Shown here piece after piece: positions 10,017 through 20,442 of a stretch of 64,000 nucleotides of DNA. Under the pieces are notes generated by a model. That model saw only the letters and a list, made by a program, of their open reading frames with translations. It was not told the DNA's origin and did not search any database. Source of the DNA: Lotus japonicus (taxonomy: Eukaryota; Streptophyta; Magnoliopsida; Fabales; Fabaceae); NCBI RefSeq assembly GCF_012489685.1, contig NC_080043.1, forward strand, positions 60,292,283-60,356,282, given 5' to 3'. Numbering within the stretch: position 1 is the first letter of the stretch; the number at the start of each line of letters is the position of its first letter. The position numbers and the translations under genes are program-made.

Positions 10017-10280
10017 CCACTATAAATATGGAGCGGTTACCATTTGAAAGGGACTCTTGGTTCATTTGATCAATAACAAACTCTAAATTCAGTTATTTTC
10101 TCTCTCTAAGCGGTTACACTTTTTCGGTATAGTACCTAGAGTGAAGGGATTTCAACAAGAGAGAGAATCTAGAGAGAGAGTGTAACCGCTTAGAGAGAGA
10201 AAATAACTGAATTTAGAGTTTGTTATTGATCAAATGAGCCAAAAGTCCTTTACAAGTGGTAACCGCTCCCTATTTATAGG
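10017..10280. repeat. inverted repeat of two Tat LTR segments, head to head
   Basis: A plus-strand LTR piece (TATA motif CTATAAATATGG at about 10019, then the leader ending CGGTTACACT at 10120) is followed after a spacer of about 58 bp by the same sequence reversed (about 10179-10278). The arms are about 100 bp with a few mismatches. The minus-oriented half continues to a CGCCCAGTCCAGGT motif near 10381-10394, matching the end of the 8.5-kb LTR. Confidence 0.75.
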
Positions 10281-10399
10281 CTAGGGTCTGGGCCTTGTGA
10301 GTTTAACTACCCTTATTGGGCCAGTTGGGCCTCGCGGGGGAGGCTTAACTCAGAGCCTATGGGACGGCCGCTAGAGGGCCTCGCCCAGTCCAGGTAATA

Positions 10400-10916
10400 T
10401 GTAAACAAATTATTTGATGATGTCATGTACTAAGTAGTGTAAAAGTATCTCGGATATTATTCCATAATAAATTAAAAATTTAATTAATTTCAAAAATAAT
10501 AATAATTTTTTTATTAATTAAATTAAATAAATTATGAAAGGAACTACGCATTATGGAAGTTTTAAATGTTTTTAAAAAATTATTTTAATATATTGAGTGT
10601 GGAAACCAAATTTAGGAACCGAATAAAAGTTCTTATGGAAAATATGTATATGTTATACGATTCAAGAATTGAATAGGTTTAAGATATGAAATATTTATGT
10701 TTTATTACATATTAATATATTAAATCGTCATTTATAAATTTGGATATTATTCTTAATTTTTTAATGAAAGGTAATAATTTGACTCACATGAAAATTTCTC
10801 TCTAAAAATTCTATTAATATTATATAGTTTCTAAGATAAAAAATCGAACAACTTGTATATATAAGTTTATATTAATAATATTTATTTATTTAATATTAAA
10901 TTATTTTTTAACTTAT

Positions 10917-10947
<31 letters not shown>

Positions 10948-11035
10948 TTAATTAGTCAGTTTTTTTAATAGTAAAATAATTAAGGCACTTAAGTGCTTAC
11001 TATTTATTGGAATATACAATAAATAAAATTAAAAG
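10400..11035. other. AT-rich intergenic DNA with (AAT)n at 10919-10946
   Basis: Strongly AT-rich sequence without coding potential. It holds a short AAT microsatellite and ends where a gene-promoter-like fragment begins at 11036. Confidence 0.55.
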
Positions 11036-11112
11036 AATCCTCCTAGCAACATACTTTCATGTCTTTATAAAGAACCTTGATTCCCAAACACTATACTTCC
11101 AATTCTTTTTCT
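11036..11112 (+). pseudogene. promoter fragment related to the B3-like gene upstream region
   Basis: About 77 bp matches the upstream region of the B3-like gene (38846-38930): CTAGCAACATA, CTTTATAAAGAACCTTG, TTCCCAAACACT and ACTTCCAA in the same order, roughly 85 percent identical by eye. The match stops abruptly where Tat LTR sequence begins at about 11113. It looks like the stump of a related gene cut off by the Tat-2 insertion. Confidence 0.6.
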
Positions 11113-11404
11113 AGGCGAGCCTTGCCCCTAAGGGCTCGCATAGAAGGGACCCCGCCAAGTGGAGGGCACCTGGTCAGTTAGCTGGGCCTCGGCAAGCGAG
11201 GCCCAATAGGCCTACTTGGGGGTTGGGTAGTTACACGGGAAACCCAACCCCCACACTATAAATAGGGGACGATTACCAATTGTAAGGAACCTTTTGGTTC
11301 ATTTGATCAATTCATACACATGAAATTCAGTTATTCTCTCTATTTCTAGTGCAGTCTCTCTACTTTCTAAGGGTTACCCTTTCTTTGAGTGTTGAACCAA
11401 GAAC
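11113..11404 (+). repeat. Tat-2 5' LTR (3' part only)
   Basis: Plus-strand LTR piece with TATA motif (CTATAAATAGGGG at about 11258-11270), the leader AATTCAGTTATTCTCTCT, and an end ...GAACCAAGAACA directly before the primer-binding site at 11405. The left end is abrupt against unrelated sequence, so the 5' part of the LTR is missing or the boundary is rearranged. Confidence 0.7.
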
Positions 11405-11423
11405 ATTTTGGCCCGTCTGTGGG
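11405..11423 (+). promoter_or_regulatory. primer-binding site of Tat-2 (mutated)
   Basis: TTTTGGCCCGTCTGTGGGG follows the LTR end. Tat-1 has TTTGGCGCCGTCTGTGAG in the same place. The GGCGCC core has become GGCCC, so priming would be impaired. Confidence 0.65.
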
Positions 11424-11498
11424 GATCGGTGAAATTTTGATTTCCAGATTACGTGGGTTGGTTGCACGTTTTTGAGCAGTTTAGATTTCAGGAAGTTC

Positions 11499-12662
11499 AT
11501 GGAAACTCGTCGTCGACGACGACACTTGTCGGCGACGGCGCTTGCCGACGTCGGCGCTTGTCGCCGGATTGGAGGCGCGTCTCGTCTCCGATCCGTTTCA
11601 GGCAGCAGGAGAGGGAGGAGAGAGTACGACCTGAGGATGCGCAGGGAGAGCAAGCTTTTCATGAACTAGAGATTGGGAATGGAGGTCAGCCTCCTCCACC
11701 TCCTTCGCCATCTCTGCCACCATCGGCTTCACTACCGCGAACTCCAGTCCGTTCACGCACACTGTTTCCTTCGCCTTCGATGACAGGGGAATGGAGAGAG
11801 CTTATGCGCAACATAAGCGATATACAACAGCGAAACGAGCATTTTCAAGCGCAACTCGACTTCTTCCGCTAAGAACAACAAGACGATGGCGTTCGTGAAG
11901 CGAAGATGGTCGCATATTTTCGTCCTTTCTCGGCAGAGGTGGAAAACGTAGCCATTAACGTTAAGACTCTAGTTCCAAAGTCTTACAATGGAGAAACGAT
12001 CCAAAGGATTATCTCCTCTACTTCAACATGAAAATGGTGATACGTGCAGCTTTAGACGCAATAAAGTGTCAACTTTTAAATCGACGGTGATGATGTGGTT
12101 CACCACTTTGCCTCGAGGTTCGATAACGAACTTTCGAGATTACTCGTCAAAATTCTTAGTTCAGTTTTCGGTGAACAAGATCCAACAGGTAATGATCAAC
12201 GACTTGTTCAACATTCGTCAACAGGAGAGAGAGTCGCCGAAGCAGTACATGGCGCGCTATAGTGCGACATCGGTAAAGGTGGAAGATTCTGAACCACGCG
12301 CCTGTGCGCAGGCATTCAAGAATGGTATGCGACCTAGATCGTTAAACAACAAGTTAAGTAGGACGCCTGTGAAATCCATAGTGGAAATACGAGCGCGGGC
12401 GCTCACATACATTTTAGATGAAGAGGATGATGCCTTCAAGTGCAAGGGCGCGAGGATAGAGAAGGAAGGCATGTTGTCAAAGAAATTTGGGAAGGATAAG
12501 TTTGGTGGAGAGAAAGGAGAGGGCAACGAGTGTAAGGAGGAGAGAGCTCTCGTTGTAAGGCCATCTAAGGAGGCGACGCTCCCAGCGCGGGATAGTTTTG
12601 AGCGCCGCTGCCCTACCCTCGCCAGCGGCAGGTGTCGGGTGTGGCATTTAACAAAAATATGA
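11499..12662 (+). pseudogene. Tat-2 gag
   Basis: An ATG at 11499 opens METRRRRRH. The frame shifts to the one running to 11872, which has a proline-rich linker and ends NEHFQAQLDFFR. After a stop and a gap, the frame from 11988 to 12662 carries the gag signature WFTTLPRGSITNFRDYSSKFLVQFS, then IRQQERESPKQYMARY and RARALTYILDEEDD, parallel to Tat-1 gag. Multiple frame changes make it non-functional. The GRCRVWHLTKI end belongs to the region before the zinc knuckle. Confidence 0.7.
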
Positions 12663-12862
12663 CAGACATCATTTGAGAAATAAAGGCCACGCTTATTGTT
12701 GATGAGACTGAATTGCCAAAGCGCCCACTGAGAAATGTTGACACGAAGAAGTGGTGCGAATACCATCGCACAGTAGGATACGACTCTGATGATGGTTTTA
12801 CTCTCAAGAAAGAAATCGAGGAGCTAATCAATGCGGGACAAATGAGGAGGTATGTTTCAAGA

Positions 12863-13441
12863 AATGATCACCACTAGGCCCCAACGAAGGAGGATAAGAA
12901 GGAAACCATGGCGGCCAGGACACGCTGGGCGGAGGAGATGTTTCCTCAGGAGTTGGGCTCGCCAGTGGGAACCATGACCACAATCGCCGGAGGTTTTGGC
13001 GGTGGTGGTGACACACACGCGGTGCGCAAGCGACACTTGCGGGCAGTGAATTCCGTTCAAGAAATAACTTTTGGGTTTGATCACCTAGACATTACAATTA
13101 CGAGGGCAGATTTCAAGGGAATCAAGCCTCGTAAGGATGATCCTATCGTGGTCTAGCTGAGAATCAACAGTTTCGATATTAAACGTGTGATGTTGGACTA
13201 AGGCAGTTCGACCGATATTATCTACAAAGATGTGTTTGACAAGCTAGGCCTAACCGATATTTCTTTGACCCCTTACACGGGGACTCTTGTAGGGTTTGCC
13301 AGTGAGCAGGTATGGGTGCGAGGATATCTAGATTTGGACACAATTTTTGGAGAACATGAAAATGTGACAGTTTTAAAGGTAAGGTACTTGGTTCTGCAAG
13401 TGGTGGCCTCATACAATGTGATCATTGGAAGAACACTTTAA
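12863..13441 (+). pseudogene. Tat-2 aspartic protease region
   Basis: The linker TTIAGGFGGGGD (about 12977) matches STIAGGFDEGD of Tat-1. The protease site then reads MLD-stop-GSSTDIIY near 13190-13220, where Tat-1 has LLDQGSS: the glutamine codon CAA has become TAA. A second stop lies at 13154. YNVIIGRTL ends the domain at 13441. The enzyme is therefore inactive in this copy. Confidence 0.75.
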
Positions 13442-13446
13442 ACTGT

Positions 13447-14349
13447 TTGTGCGATGTTATCTCAACGACTCATCTGGCGGTTAAATACATGTTGGATAGC
13501 GAGAAGGGCGGAAGAATAGTGGTCGATCAACGGCGAGCCAGAGAATGCTACAGCAATTGTTTGGATTTGTATGGAAGGAAGAACGCTACGATAGGACATC
13601 GATGCTACGAGATAGAAACTCATGTGGAAAAATTTTATCCAAGGGGCGAAGGGCGTTTGAATAGGCCCGCGCTAATTGAGGAGACCAAGGCGCTGAAGTT
13701 TGGGGAGCAGGTCTTGAAGATTGGGACTAGACTTACTCAGGAGCAGGAGGCACATTTGGGAAGGCTGCTAGGCGAGAATCTCGACCTGTTTGTGAGTAGT
13801 TGGAAGGATATGCCAGAGATAGATCCCAACTTCATTTGCCATAAATTGTCATTGAATCCGAGAGTTAAGTCTGTGTCGCAGATTCGCCGCCGGATGGGCG
13901 ATGAAAAGGACAAGGCGGTGAAGAAAGAAGTGGACAAATTGTTGGTGGCGGAATTCATCCGGGAAATCAAGTACCCCACATGGTTGGCCAACGGGGTAAT
14001 GGTAAAGAAAGTGAATGGTAAGTGGCGGATGTGTGTTGGTTACACGGACCTTAACAAGGCAAGCCTGAAGGATTCTTATATATTGTTGAGCATCGATAAG
14101 CTGGTGGATGGTGCGTCATGCAATGAGCTGCTCAGATTGATGGACGCTTATTCTGGCTATCATCAAATTCGCATGCACCCGGCGGGCGAAGATAAAACGG
14201 CCTTCATGACCGCCAGAGTGAATTATTGTTATCGCACAATGCCTTTTAGGTTAAAGAATGTCGGGGCGACCGACCAAAGGCTGATGGATAGGGTGTTTGC
14301 CAATCAAATCGAGAAAAACATGGAGGTGTACATTGATGACATAATCTAA
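13447..14349 (+). pseudogene. Tat-2 reverse transcriptase, N-terminal and palm
   Basis: A 300-codon frame containing LTQEQEAHLGRLLGENLDLF, NPRVKSVSQIRRRM, AEFIREIKYPTWLANGVMVKK (RT fingers), WRMCVGYTDLNKA, MDAYSGYHQIRMHP (palm motif A), a variant of the TMPFGLKN motif reading TMPFRLKN, and the catalytic YIDDII just before a TAA at 14347-14349. RT copies element RNA into cDNA. The stop immediately after the active site, and G-to-R in the FGLKN motif, mark it as dead. Confidence 0.85.
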
Positions 14350-14352
14350 AAA

Positions 14353-14900
14353 TCGGTCGTGGGAGTGAATCATTATGAGGATCTGTCGAAGGCTTTCGGC
14401 GAGAGTCGCAAGCACAACATGCGACTCAACCCTGAAAAGTGCTCCTTTGGGATCCAAGGTGGGAAGTTCTTTGGCTTTATGATCACATCTAGTGGGGTCA
14501 AAATTAACCCAGACAAGTGCAAAGCCATACAACAAATGAAAAGTCCTCGGAACGCGAAGGAAGTTCAACGTCTAACGGGGCGAATCGCAACATTGTTGAG
14601 GTTCCTGCCACACCTAAGCAATAGGTCAGCACCATTTTTCAAGTGCCTAAAAAAGAATGCGGCGTTCGAATGGCGAGCAAAAGATAGTGTACTTCGTAAG
14701 TCACACGTTACAGGGTGCTGAGGTCAGATATCATAAGATTGAAAAGGCAGCGTTGGCGGTACTTGTAACCGCTAGGTGGTTAAGGCCATACTTTCAGAGT
14801 TTCCACGTGAAGGTGCAAACAGATCTACCCCTGAGGGAGGTCCTTCACAAACCTAACCTATCAGGGAGATTGGTGGCATGGTCATTAGAGTTGTCATAGT
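14353..14900 (+). pseudogene. Tat-2 RT thumb and first RNase H
   Basis: After the stop the frame continues as SVVGVNHYEDLSKAF, RKHNMRLNPEKCSFGI, GKFFGFMITSSGVKINPDKC and the thumb/connection region to FEWRAKDS. A frame change near 14690 leads to YFVSHTLQGAEVRYHKIEKAALAVLVTARWLRPYFQ, the RNase H segment of gypsy elements. Some sequence between FEWRAK and IVYFVSH appears deleted compared with the family. A stop follows at 14897-14899. Confidence 0.75.
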
Positions 14901-14929
14901 ATGGCTTGTAGTATGATAAGTGCGGGAAG

Positions 14930-15301
14930 ATGGGAGCGGAAACCTTGGCTGATTTTGTGGTCGTATTGACGCCAGAGTCTGACGAGAGGGTGAACACCCA
15001 ATGGACATTGTTCGTAGACAGTTCTTCCAATGGAAAGGGGAGCGGCGCCAGAGTGACACTAGAAGGTCCAGGAGATTTGATTTTGGAGCAATATCCGAGA
15101 TTTGAGTTTCAAACTAGCAACAATCAAGCTGAGTACGAGGCACTGATTGTGGGGCTGAAGTTGGCGATTGAGGTGAAGATTGAGAGTTTACTCATTAGAA
15201 AAGACTTACAGGTGGTGGTGAGCCAGGTGCAATGGGTTTTCCGGGTGAAGGAACCCCACTTGATAAAATATTTGGAACCACATGCATGCCTAAATGGCTA
15301 A
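14930..15301 (+). pseudogene. Tat-2 additional RNase H (aRNH)
   Basis: The frame contains ETLADFVVVLTP, WTLFVDSSSNGKGSGARV (first catalytic aspartate), NNQAEYEALIVGLKLA (catalytic glutamate) and LLIRKDLQVVVSQVQ (second aspartate, as IRKD instead of the usual [VI]xxDS). A second RNase H after the first is diagnostic of the Tat lineage. The protein ends HLIKYLEPHACLNG and the element stops here: no integrase or 3' LTR follows. Confidence 0.8.
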
Positions 15302-18300
15302 GTCAAATCCCACATCACCACATGCCTACCCTATCTTAATTATTTCTTCTGATATGAAGTCAACACTACAGTCATGGGACTCATGTTTGGTGGTTTGCTA
15401 CGGTGCTACCAAATGTCCAAATTGAATACATGGCAACCTCACCTTAATGCTACAGACTCACTTTTTCAAATTTCACTCACACACTCATCACTCACTCTCT
15501 GTCTCTCTCGAATTTTCCCCTTTCAAGCTTTCACTCACTCTCTGTCTCGCTCACCGCCTCCCACTCACCCACGCCTCATTCACATCTCCGCCTCACCCAC
15601 GTCGTCCTCACTAACCCACCGCCACTACATCACTCACCCAGTCTGTCAGCCACACCCACGCCTCACCTTTAAATATTTACATTTTTCTTTTCTTTTTTTG
15701 GGCCCAAAAGATGATCTGGTCCAAAGAAAAAATTATTATTTTTTGTCAGAGCTTGGGCATAGGCCCAACCACACAGTCAACACCGTTAGCTTAATTTATG
15801 TATTCATACATGTACCTATGTTTCAATCTCGAGGAGTTAATTCTTCTTTGAAAACTAATTTCAGTAATTTATTTCACGATCAATTTTCTTTGAAAAACTA
15901 TCAGGTCTCCTTTCATACTTATCAAATACCACTTACAATTTTATTTATGGCACATATCTTTCTCATTGAAATTTTACTAGAATTTGGTTGAATAACTATG
16001 GGATGTAGGGTTCTCATTTTGACCTTGTAATGAAAATGATTTAAGCATCTAGAACTTCCATATCATTTATTACTTCTTAAATAACAATACAGAAGCTAAA
16101 AATATTTAAGTTCCAAGGAAACTTAGGAATGATGATGATGTGGATGCCATAGACAAATTAGGAATGACGATGATGTGGGGGTTGGAAGGAGGATTGAGCC
16201 TAAAGTTCAAAGGAAGCGAGGTCATCCATGAAAAGGGACGAAGACGAAGGTTATGGACGCGTTGATCACATGTGCTTCTAGTTTGACAGAGATCTCTCAT
16301 CTCATGTCACTGATAATCCGTTGATTTTACCAGAGTCTTAGGAGTCTAATGGCGTGCTAACTAAGGAAAGAAGGGCTTTAATCTTGAGCAAAAGGGAGGA
16401 CGTTGTGTATATGTTCTCAGATGAGGCGGCGCTCCAAGGATTAATTAAGTAGATTGTGTTTCATAAAGTTGTTTAAGGGTCCTGTGTTGGAGTTGGATTT
16501 GAGAGGCATTGCTTTATTTCATCTCTTCATTTGTTCTATTTTCTGATTTCTTTTTGGGTAATTTTGGTTTGTAATCTTTTGGGTTTTTCTCTCTATTTTG
16601 GGTGGTTTGCGCGGTTGTTGGGATTCTTTGCTCAGTGTTAGGTAAGCGGGCTGTTTTTTTTCTTAAGCATTTGAAAAAAAACTGAACATAATAAAACTAT
16701 ATAGTCGACAAATAAGCATGTTCATTTGTTCTCGGCAAATAATGTAAACACTACACAAGGTAAACCTAAGAGGGGGTGTGTAGGGTTGAAGAGACGCAAT
16801 TGGATTCCTTTATTATGCCCATGTATTTTCCAAAGTGGATGAAGTAAAGCAAATAATTGTTGTTGAAGTGTCTGTAAAGAACAAACAAGCAATTAAGAGA
16901 AATTTCTGAATGATAGTGGATAACACTACCAGTATAGAATATGTGGTAAACTTTTATGTATTTCTGTATGAAATTTCTTACAATGGATGTAGAGTTTCTA
17001 TGGAATGGAAATAACTAAAAGATAACAATACTCAGAAGAGACACATAGACTAGACTAGAGAAGAGAGGTGAGTCCACAATATTCCACACCCTCTCTCATT
17101 CACCCAACCATGCTTATACCCCTCTCAGCCACACACGTAATCCCTCAATTGAGAATTGGTTATTTTCTCTCTAGAGCTTCTTCTCAATTTCTGTTTCTCA
17201 TTGTCATGTGCCACGTGACCCACCTCTTTGTCTATTATGCCCTTTTCATTAATTCCTTCTTCATTTGTTTCCCCTGGCTTCTTAACAGTGTCTTTTACCC
17301 TTCAAACGGTGAAATCTATCCAAAATAAGTTGGAATGGACACTTTCCGGATAACATTGATGTTTTTGTTCTTGATAAAAAGAAAATAAGGCGAGGGTTAG
17401 TGTCTAAGTCCTTAAGAGTTGTTTATGAACCTATTTTTTCAGCTACGTTTGGCAAAGATACTATGGATGCATTATTCTCAAAGTTTGGAAAAAAGAATTC
17501 ACAAATCTTGGAGATGGAGACTTTGCAGTACATAGATGTAATTATGTCCATGACAAAAGCTACTTGAAGAAGGGAAACAAAAACTAATCATTTTTTTACT
17601 AAGAAGGTGGTGGTTTCAAAGTGATTTGAGAAGGTTTCACAGAGTTGAATAATGAGCCAAGAAACGACCCAAATCAACTCAGAGTTTTATGAAACTTTCC
17701 ATAAGTCATACTTATATTTCTAGAAACATTATGGTGGTGGTTTCGAAGCGATTTGAGAAGGTTTCAGTCAAGGATAAAGGTTGAAGATGAGGAACATGTT
17801 GAAGATGAAGCTCAAAACTAATGCTATCGTGCCCATAACCTCACCAAACTCTCCAAAATTTATCCTCACATATCCAGAAACATAATTGAAGTGGTTTTGG
17901 AGAAAATTGAAGAGTATTTCGTGAAGAACATAATGGAGAAAATGAAGAACAAGTTGACGGTTTGTCAGGAAAATTGAGAGCTTCTTTCTCTGATTTCTGA
18001 AGCCTAGGTCGAGTCGTAGGTGTGGTGTGACTTCAGAGTTGAAGAGTGGTCGAATTATAGGCCAAGGGTTGAGAAAACTTGAAGGACATGTGGCCATGAA
18101 ATTCTCTTCCTTTTCAATACAAGTGGTCAGCTCTTTGCACTAATCCGTCTTTAAGACTTCTGATTGAAGCTGAATTAGTCAAGTCAATGGATTAGCCAAG
18201 GTATGTGTGAATGAGGTTTCGGTTTTCATCATTTGTCAAAGAATTATATTTTATTTAACTTTTCCTTATTTTAATTTCTAAAAACATTCTTCTAATAATA

Positions 18301-18449
18301 ATTAACACTCTAAATTTTAGTCAGCAAAGTAATTATTCATACCATCATAAAACATTTTGCTCTTCTTTTAAATTTATCGAAATCATCTTATTTTATGATA
18401 ATATACACACATCAACAACAACACAATGGTTCCAAAAAAAACAACACAA

Positions 18450-18500
<51 letters not shown>

Positions 18501-19097
18501 TGTAGTAGTAATAATAATAATAACACATCAACTTAGTAGGAGAAAAATAGGATGTTACACAGTCTTTCAATACGCAATGGTCTGGTCTTATGTGGTGCAT
18601 ACACACATCTTTATTCTTCAATTTTTTGCGTATATACTTAGGAGTGAAGGTATAGTCGTTGGTCTTCTATCCATTAGAGAAACTTCTATCCAATTAAAGA
18701 TGGAAGAAACATTGACGGTTTCATGTTTAAAAAAAAACATTGACAGTTTCAATTACTCAACATAATCAACCAAATACATTAAGTTATTTGTTCTTTGACT
18801 ATGTCTATATTTTAGATTAAGCATAATTAACAATTATTTTTTATCAAACAATTGTGAGAATAAACTTTTTTTTTAAACAAAGTGATTGGCTGTTTATTAT
18901 TATTTTTAAAAATATTAATTAACATTAATATAAATATTTATAATTTTCCGCCACGTCATTGCATGGGTTCATGCACTAATAAATTATTACTTTATTGAAT
19001 TATATTGAAAAGTAACACTTTATCGAGAAATTATATTTCAATTTCAAATTTTTAAAGAATATTTTTCCGCTCATTGAACGCACATATATTGTACAAA
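15302..19097. other. AT-rich intergenic DNA, no gene recognised
   Basis: No domain was recognised in either strand. Notable contents are CT-rich, UTR-like sequence at 15470-15600; a stretch near 16660-16745 weakly resembling the B3-gene upstream region; a 34-bp direct repeat at 17606-17639 and 17733-17766 with three mismatches; and an AAT microsatellite at 18449-18523. Degraded coding fragments may exist around 16.1-16.4 kb and 17.4-18.1 kb, but I cannot name a family. Confidence 0.45.
18449..18523 (+). repeat. (AAT)n microsatellite
   Basis: About 17 perfect AAT units, a short interruption with GTAGTAGTA, then more AAT units. It produces an artificial polytyrosine frame on the minus strand. 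Confidence 0.9.
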
Positions 19098-19107
19098 CTA
19101 AAATACT

Positions 19108-20125
19108 TTTTTTGATACATCGGAAAACTAACAATACAACTAAACTACGGCAAAGCTAAACGATCTCTCAATAAGAGGATCTCAACTTCCAGGGGAGGAA
19201 CTTCAAGGATGCAAAGATCAACGTTTGGTGACGAGGCTCCCTTCCTAGCTAGCCAATCCGCGGGCTGGTTACACTCTCTGCTGATAGTACTTAGGGAAAC
19301 ATACCAATTCCTAGCCATTAATTCCAAAATATCATCAAGAATGGGCAAGAAAGTACGACTGTCAACATCATTCAGTGCTTGAACCAACGTGCCACAATCC
19401 ACGGTACATTGAACCTTTCTCCACCCTTTATCCTACGCGATCTGTAGTCCGATCTTCAGCGCCATTGCCTCTGCCAGCAGCGCGTTTCCTCCGCCCATGT
19501 GGCTGAAAAACCCGGCGAGCCACCGACCCTGGGAATCACGAGCCAACCCGCCCGAGCCCATGCAAATCCTCTCCCTGCTATAGCTTCCGTCTAGGCACAA
19601 ATTCACGGTTCCTTCCCCAGGCGGATTCCACCTAGTGGACATCATAGTACGATCATCTTCTATCTGATCCTCCTCTGTGCATCTCATGATTTCATCATGC
19701 TCATGACAAATACGACGCCACGCCTCATGAACTGGCCACGGAGAGTCTTCGAAAATCATATTATTGCGCCACTTCCAAGCACCCCACAAGCAAGCGATGA
19801 ATTTGATTCCATTCGTCCCTTGTGCGTGCCGAGACACCCAATCCGTGCATCCACTCACCTGGAATCCTGGCCAAGCGAGAGCCCCTGCTCTCATCCAAAT
19901 TTCTCTTGAGTGCGGACAATCTCTAAGGCAGTGTAAAGCATCTTCCTTCGCCGCTGAGCACCGGGCACAACTCGGGGATGATGATAGATTGCAGCGGAAG
20001 CGGTGGCTGTTTGTTTGAATTGAATTATGCAGCAACAACCAGATGAAAATGCGTATACGCTCCGGAACCTTGAGCCGCCAAACCCAACGCCAATCCAGCA
20101 GCGACGTCGGCGTTTGATTGCGCTT
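19108..20125 (-). mobile_element. LINE-a: 5'-truncated L1-type LINE tail with TSD
   Basis: Minus-strand LINE 3' end. The plus-strand T run at about 19106-19112 is the poly(A) tail. CTAAAATACT at 19098-19107 recurs at 20126-20135, a 10-bp TSD. The body encodes a zf-RVT zinc-binding segment (CARCSAAKEDALHCLRDC) and an RNase H domain. The 5' end is truncated, as is usual for L1-type retrotransposition. Confidence 0.8.
19145..20038 (-). pseudogene. LINE-a zf-RVT plus RNase H (RVT_3) coding remnant
   Basis: The minus-strand frame 20038-19433 has the zinc-binding reverse transcriptase C-terminal region (Cys-x2-Cys, then His/Cys pairs), a WGAWKWRNNMIFED motif typical of plant LINE ORF2, and the start of RNase H (VNLCLDGSYS, GSGGLARDSQGRWLAGFF). 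A TAG at the 19433 end, probably from TGG, splits it from the second part (19402-19145), which carries CGTLVQALNDVD and ECNQPADWLARKGA. The RNase H would act on RNA:DNA hybrids. This copy is nonsense-broken and lacks RT and endonuclease. Confidence 0.8.
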
Positions 20126-20135
20126 CTAAAATACT

Positions 20136-20420
20136 AGTATAATTAGAAGTTTGCTTCGACCCTTCTTTGAGGGATTGCATTTTTTTTTAATCTATTTTAA
20201 TAAATAGCTTGCTCTCTATAAAAAAATACTAGTAAAATTAGAAGTTTTTATCTTTTTCACTTATAGAGTAGAAAAATTATATAGTCATGTTTCGTAGGGA
20301 AAAATGCATAAAACCATCCAAAAGATATAGCTTTTCAAATAGACATTGTTAACGGTAATTTTATCCTAATTCATCTTCAAATTCTTAGTATTATAATCGG
20401 TCCGTTTGTGAATTTGAGTT
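20136..20420. other. AT-rich DNA between two LINE insertions
   Basis: No gene seen. ATACTAGTA followed by AATTAGAAGTTT occurs twice (about 20131 and 20226, slightly diverged), a short local duplication. Confidence 0.4.
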
Positions 20421-20442
20421 AACTCACCGATTATAATTTTTT

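Noticed and set aside
15374..15991. 205-codon plus-strand frame
   Set aside because: Low-complexity CT-rich sequence with no recognisable domain; composition fits UTR or intergenic DNA.
18412..18621. 69-codon frame rich in tyrosine on the minus strand
   Set aside because: It is the AAT microsatellite read as TAT codons.
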